7,556 nucleotides of DNA from Clostridia bacterium (GTDB lineage Bacteria; Bacillota; Clostridia; Oscillospirales; CAG-272): positions 1 through 7,556 of the forward strand of contig JAFTNI010000046.1 in NCBI GenBank assembly GCA_017451975.1, in the 5' to 3' direction. Position 1 is the stretch's first letter. The number at the start of each line of letters is the position of its first letter. This document shows positions 5,843 through 7,556 of this stretch, one piece after another. The notes beneath the pieces are model-generated. The model was not told where the DNA came from, did no database searches, and worked only from the letters and a program-made list of their open reading frames with translations. The position numbers were made by a program, and so were the translations under genes.

Positions 5843-5844
5843 AA

Positions 5845-6582
5845 ATGCCGATACCGAATTATTTAAAAGAGATAGGATTTAACGAAACGAGAAAAGCGGG
5901 GCGCACTTGCTTTGAAGCAAGATGCCCCTGTGGCTGCGAGAAGTTTCATATTTATAAAAATAAATTTACCAAGGAAGAAAAGGCTTTGATGAAGCCGCAT
6001 GACGATGCTTGGAGGTTCTATTGTAACGTAAGCTATCCCGATGGTACACAATATAAAAGGGACGAAAACGGAAAGTGGCGCCACTATATAATAAAGGAAT
6101 GCGTATGGGAAGAAATAAAGGAGATTGAAACTACCCCGGAAATGGCTACGGATTACGTATGGAATGAAAAAGGGGAGCTTCGCCTTTATTATGTTAAATC
6201 CGGCGTTTGGGAAGAATTGGAGATTCCGGAAATGCCTCCGTTTGCTTCGACCGAAGCCTATAAGGCGGCTTGCAGTGAATGCGGCAGGGAATTCATTCTT
6301 TTTGACAACCGTTTTTACGGGTACGATGCGGTGCTTGCTTCGGAGGGAATGAAACGCGACTTGGAATATAAGCCTACATACGCGCAGAAAAAGTTTAAGG
6401 ACGGCAAGCCGAGAAGATTATTTTTCCAAATAGAGAATTTCGACACGCTTGAAGAATTTTGCAAGGATATGGAAGAGGAATATGACGAAGTGACTTTTTC
6501 AAATTCTTTTTCCTGGATATGGGTCTATATAATAGACGAAAACGGAAAGAAAAGTAAGCTTTTTGAATATGAAACTGCGTGA
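5845..6582 (+). CDS. Cysteine-cluster protein with an internal repeat, function unknown
   Basis: I do not recognise this 245-residue family. A CPCGC cluster (Cys27, 29, 31, with Cys22 near) and a CSECG pair (Cys143, 146) look like two halves of a zinc-binding site, each followed by an aromatic-rich stretch (EKFHIYKN and REFILFDNRFYGYD). Between them are two copies of a roughly 19-residue unit, residues 73-91 and 107-125, with 9 identical positions and the shared core YxxKxxVWEE. The C-terminus has a third, weaker DENGK-type segment (231-235). There is no signal peptide or membrane helix. The start is chosen at 5845 because AGGAGG (5831-5836) lies 8 bases upstream. The ATG at 5839, overlapping the previous stop as ATGA, would leave only 2 bases. 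GC content is about 41% (49 of 120 bases at 6001-6120), lower than the glycosyltransferase. Confidence 0.85.
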   Translation: MPIPNYLKEIGFNETRKAGRTCFEARCPCGCEKFHIYKNKFTKEEKALMKPHDDAWRFYCNVSYPDGTQYKRDENGKWRHYIIKECVWEEIKEIETTPEMATDYVWNEKGELRLYYVKSGVWEELEIPEMPPFASTEAYKAACSECGREFILFDNRFYGYDAVLASEGMKRDLEYKPTYAQKKFKDGKPRRLFFQIENFDTLEEFCKDMEEEYDEVTFSNSFSWIWVYIIDENGKKSKLFEYETA

Positions 6583-6594
6583 GGAGATAGCGCG

Positions 6595-7209
6595 ATGACG
6601 AAAGATTTTTATAAATACGATTTCCACGATGCTGTGATAGAAAAAATCGAAATAAACTGCAACGAAACCGTGTTGTATATTGATATGGATGGTACGAAAA
6701 CAAAAATCATTTGCCGCGATACCGTTGGCGTAACAAACCTGTGTATGTGGGAAGATGATGAAATTTATGATGCAAGACTTAATAAAGTTGAAGATTTTTC
6801 GTTGCCTTTTCTGGAAAATATAAAAAAATCGCACCCTACATATGGAGAAGCGGGGCAAAACCCTGTAAGAGATGGACTTTTTGATTTGGCGGTGGAGCTT
6901 GCGAATAACATTGTTTTTCATATTTATTGCTATAGTGTAGACGTTAAAAGTGAATTTCCTAATTATCTCGACGAGGCAAAAGTTATAAGTGATGCTGAAT
7001 TGGAAACACCGGAAACACTATATTATACAGATGGAGATATTTGGTGCAAAATTTATTACTATGCTATTTGCAAATATGAAAAGTATGACAGCTACTACCT
7101 TTTTGGATGCACGGAAGATTTTTCTGTGGAAAGCGACGATGCTTTTGAAAGCGTTGAGGAGTGTAAAAGTGCATTTTCGGAGAAAAATTTAAATTGGATT
7201 TTAAAATAA
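6595..7209 (+). CDS. Acidic protein with N-terminal FHDA motif, function unknown
   Basis: The 204-residue product begins YKYDFHDAVIEKIEI, followed by alternating hydrophobic strands (TVLYIDMD, KIICRDTVGV). This layout, a short FHDA/S motif followed by beta strands, recurs in small soluble proteins of bacterial accessory regions, some of them annotated as immunity proteins. I cannot assign a named family. The C-terminal part is rich in Tyr and acidic residues (CKIYYYAICKYEKYDSYYLFG, then a DxFESVEEC helix). No signal peptide or membrane segment is seen. GAGGAG (6581-6586) lies 8 bases before ATG and overlaps the upstream stop codon, with 12 bases between genes, so it is the last gene of the operon. 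GC content is about 34% (81 of 240 at 6601-6840), clearly below the glycosyltransferase, which suggests acquisition from elsewhere. Confidence 0.85.
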   Translation: MTKDFYKYDFHDAVIEKIEINCNETVLYIDMDGTKTKIICRDTVGVTNLCMWEDDEIYDARLNKVEDFSLPFLENIKKSHPTYGEAGQNPVRDGLFDLAVELANNIVFHIYCYSVDVKSEFPNYLDEAKVISDAELETPETLYYTDGDIWCKIYYYAICKYEKYDSYYLFGCTEDFSVESDDAFESVEECKSAFSEKNLNWILK

Positions 7210-7215
7210 AAAATC

Positions 7216-7264
7216 AAAAACTTTTGCAAAAAAACATTTTGATATTTGCAAAAGTTTTTCTTTG
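7216..7264 (+). terminator. Long AT-rich terminator hairpin ending the three-gene operon
   Basis: The 15-base arm 7216-7230 (AAAAACTTTTGCAAA) pairs perfectly with 7245-7259 around a 14-base loop and is followed by a T-rich tail. It starts 6 bases after the last stop codon. The stem has few G-C pairs, so it may be a weaker terminator, but length and position support it. A further imperfect inverted repeat (GGTTTTC 7264-7270 with GAAAACC 7304-7310) follows directly. Confidence 0.75.
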
Positions 7265-7375
7265 GTTTTCGCGTTTTCTGCTTGTTTTTCGCGGATTTGT
7301 GCGGAAAACCATGGTAAAATTGCACATCTTGGCGGTTGCGTTTTGAATAATATATTGCATAAAATCAACAAAGCG

Positions 7376-7435
7376 AAAAAAACTTAAAAAATTTTCAAAA
7401 AAAGTGTTGACAAAGTGGGAAGTGTGTGCTATACT
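7376..7435 (+). promoter_or_regulatory. rRNA operon promoter with UP-like A-tracts
   Basis: TTGACA (7407-7412) and TATACT (7430-7435) are spaced by 17 bases, with TGC before the -10 (extended -10). Immediately upstream, 7376-7403 is almost entirely A/T with phased A-runs, as in UP elements of rRNA promoters. Predicted start is near 7442. What follows is an rRNA-type leader rather than a ribosome binding site and ORF. Between the previous terminator and this promoter (7265-7375) I see no gene. Confidence 0.87.
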
Positions 7436-7441
7436 AGTGGA

Positions 7442-7556
7442 GCGCTGTTGAGGAAACGGCAGTGCAAACGGTCCTTGAAAATTGAACAACAAAGATTTAT
7501 GATTGATTGACAAAGTCAAACAAAGAATCTCGTTAATATACTTTGAAACTCAAAAA
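7442..7556 (+). promoter_or_regulatory. rRNA operon leader with boxA-like element; 16S expected beyond right edge
   Basis: The leader opens with a hairpin (7442-7449 with 7458-7465, including three G-U pairs). Next comes GTCCTTGAAAATTGAACAAC (7471-7490), which resembles the boxA/processing segment found before 16S rRNA in Bacillota. A TTGAC/GTCAA hairpin (7507-7519) follows, and ACAAAGA is repeated near 7490 and 7520. No 16S 5' end (AGAGTTTGATC-type) is reached before 7556. Assignment to an rRNA operon is by known leader pattern and promoter architecture; a tRNA cluster is the less likely alternative. Confidence 0.8.

Noticed and set aside
5839..5844. Start of the Cys-cluster gene at the ATGA overlap
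   Set aside because: The AGGAGG site is only 2 bases from this ATG but 8 bases from the next in-frame ATG at 5845, so the latter is preferred. The upstream start would change only two residues.

Overview
The window looks like chromosomal DNA from a bacterium of the Bacillota, most likely class Clostridia. This is inferred from purine-rich GGAGG/AGGTG ribosome binding sites, consensus sigma-A type promoters, a clostridial-type class II aldolase, the rpsO-pnp order, and a low-GC rRNA leader carrying a TCCTTGAAAATTGAACAA-type box. The species cannot be named from the sequence alone.

Left part (1-1952, minus strand): a strong extended -10 promoter drives rpsO (ribosomal protein S15), followed by pnp (polynucleotide phosphorylase), which runs off the left edge after 430 residues. 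A weak terminator-like hairpin and a long interrupted stem-loop lie between rpsO and pnp, echoing the processed, autoregulated pnp leader known from enterobacteria. The roughly 110-nt GC-rich rpsO leader is a candidate S15 autoregulatory RNA.

Centre left (1953-3460, plus strand): an AT-rich divergent intergenic region leads into the class II fructose-bisphosphate aldolase gene. It has its own promoter, a small 5' hairpin and a strong intrinsic terminator. A small acidic unknown gene starts only 12 bases after that terminator.

Centre right (3461-4621): a 219-base convergent spacer is packed with inverted repeats. It ends in the terminator of a minus-strand gene for a protein with three S1-type RNA-binding domains.

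Right part (4688-7209, plus strand): a perfect TTGACA-17-TATAAT promoter, almost touching the start codon, drives a tightly packed three-gene operon: a family 4 glycosyltransferase, a cysteine-cluster protein with an internal repeat, and an acidic protein with an N-terminal FHDA motif. GC content falls along this operon from about 55% (sampled in the glycosyltransferase) to 41% and then 34%, suggesting that the last genes are accessory.

Right edge (7210-7556): a long AT-rich terminator hairpin is followed by an A-tract, a TTGACA-17-TATACT promoter and a leader typical of rRNA operons. The 16S gene itself should begin just beyond the window.

The window is mostly housekeeping (translation, RNA decay, glycolysis, rRNA). 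I see no CRISPR array, transposase, toxin or phage gene, and no multi-gene defence system. The least explained parts are the two unknown genes at 5845-7209, the RNA structures around rpsO-pnp, and the inverted-repeat cluster at 3464-3678.
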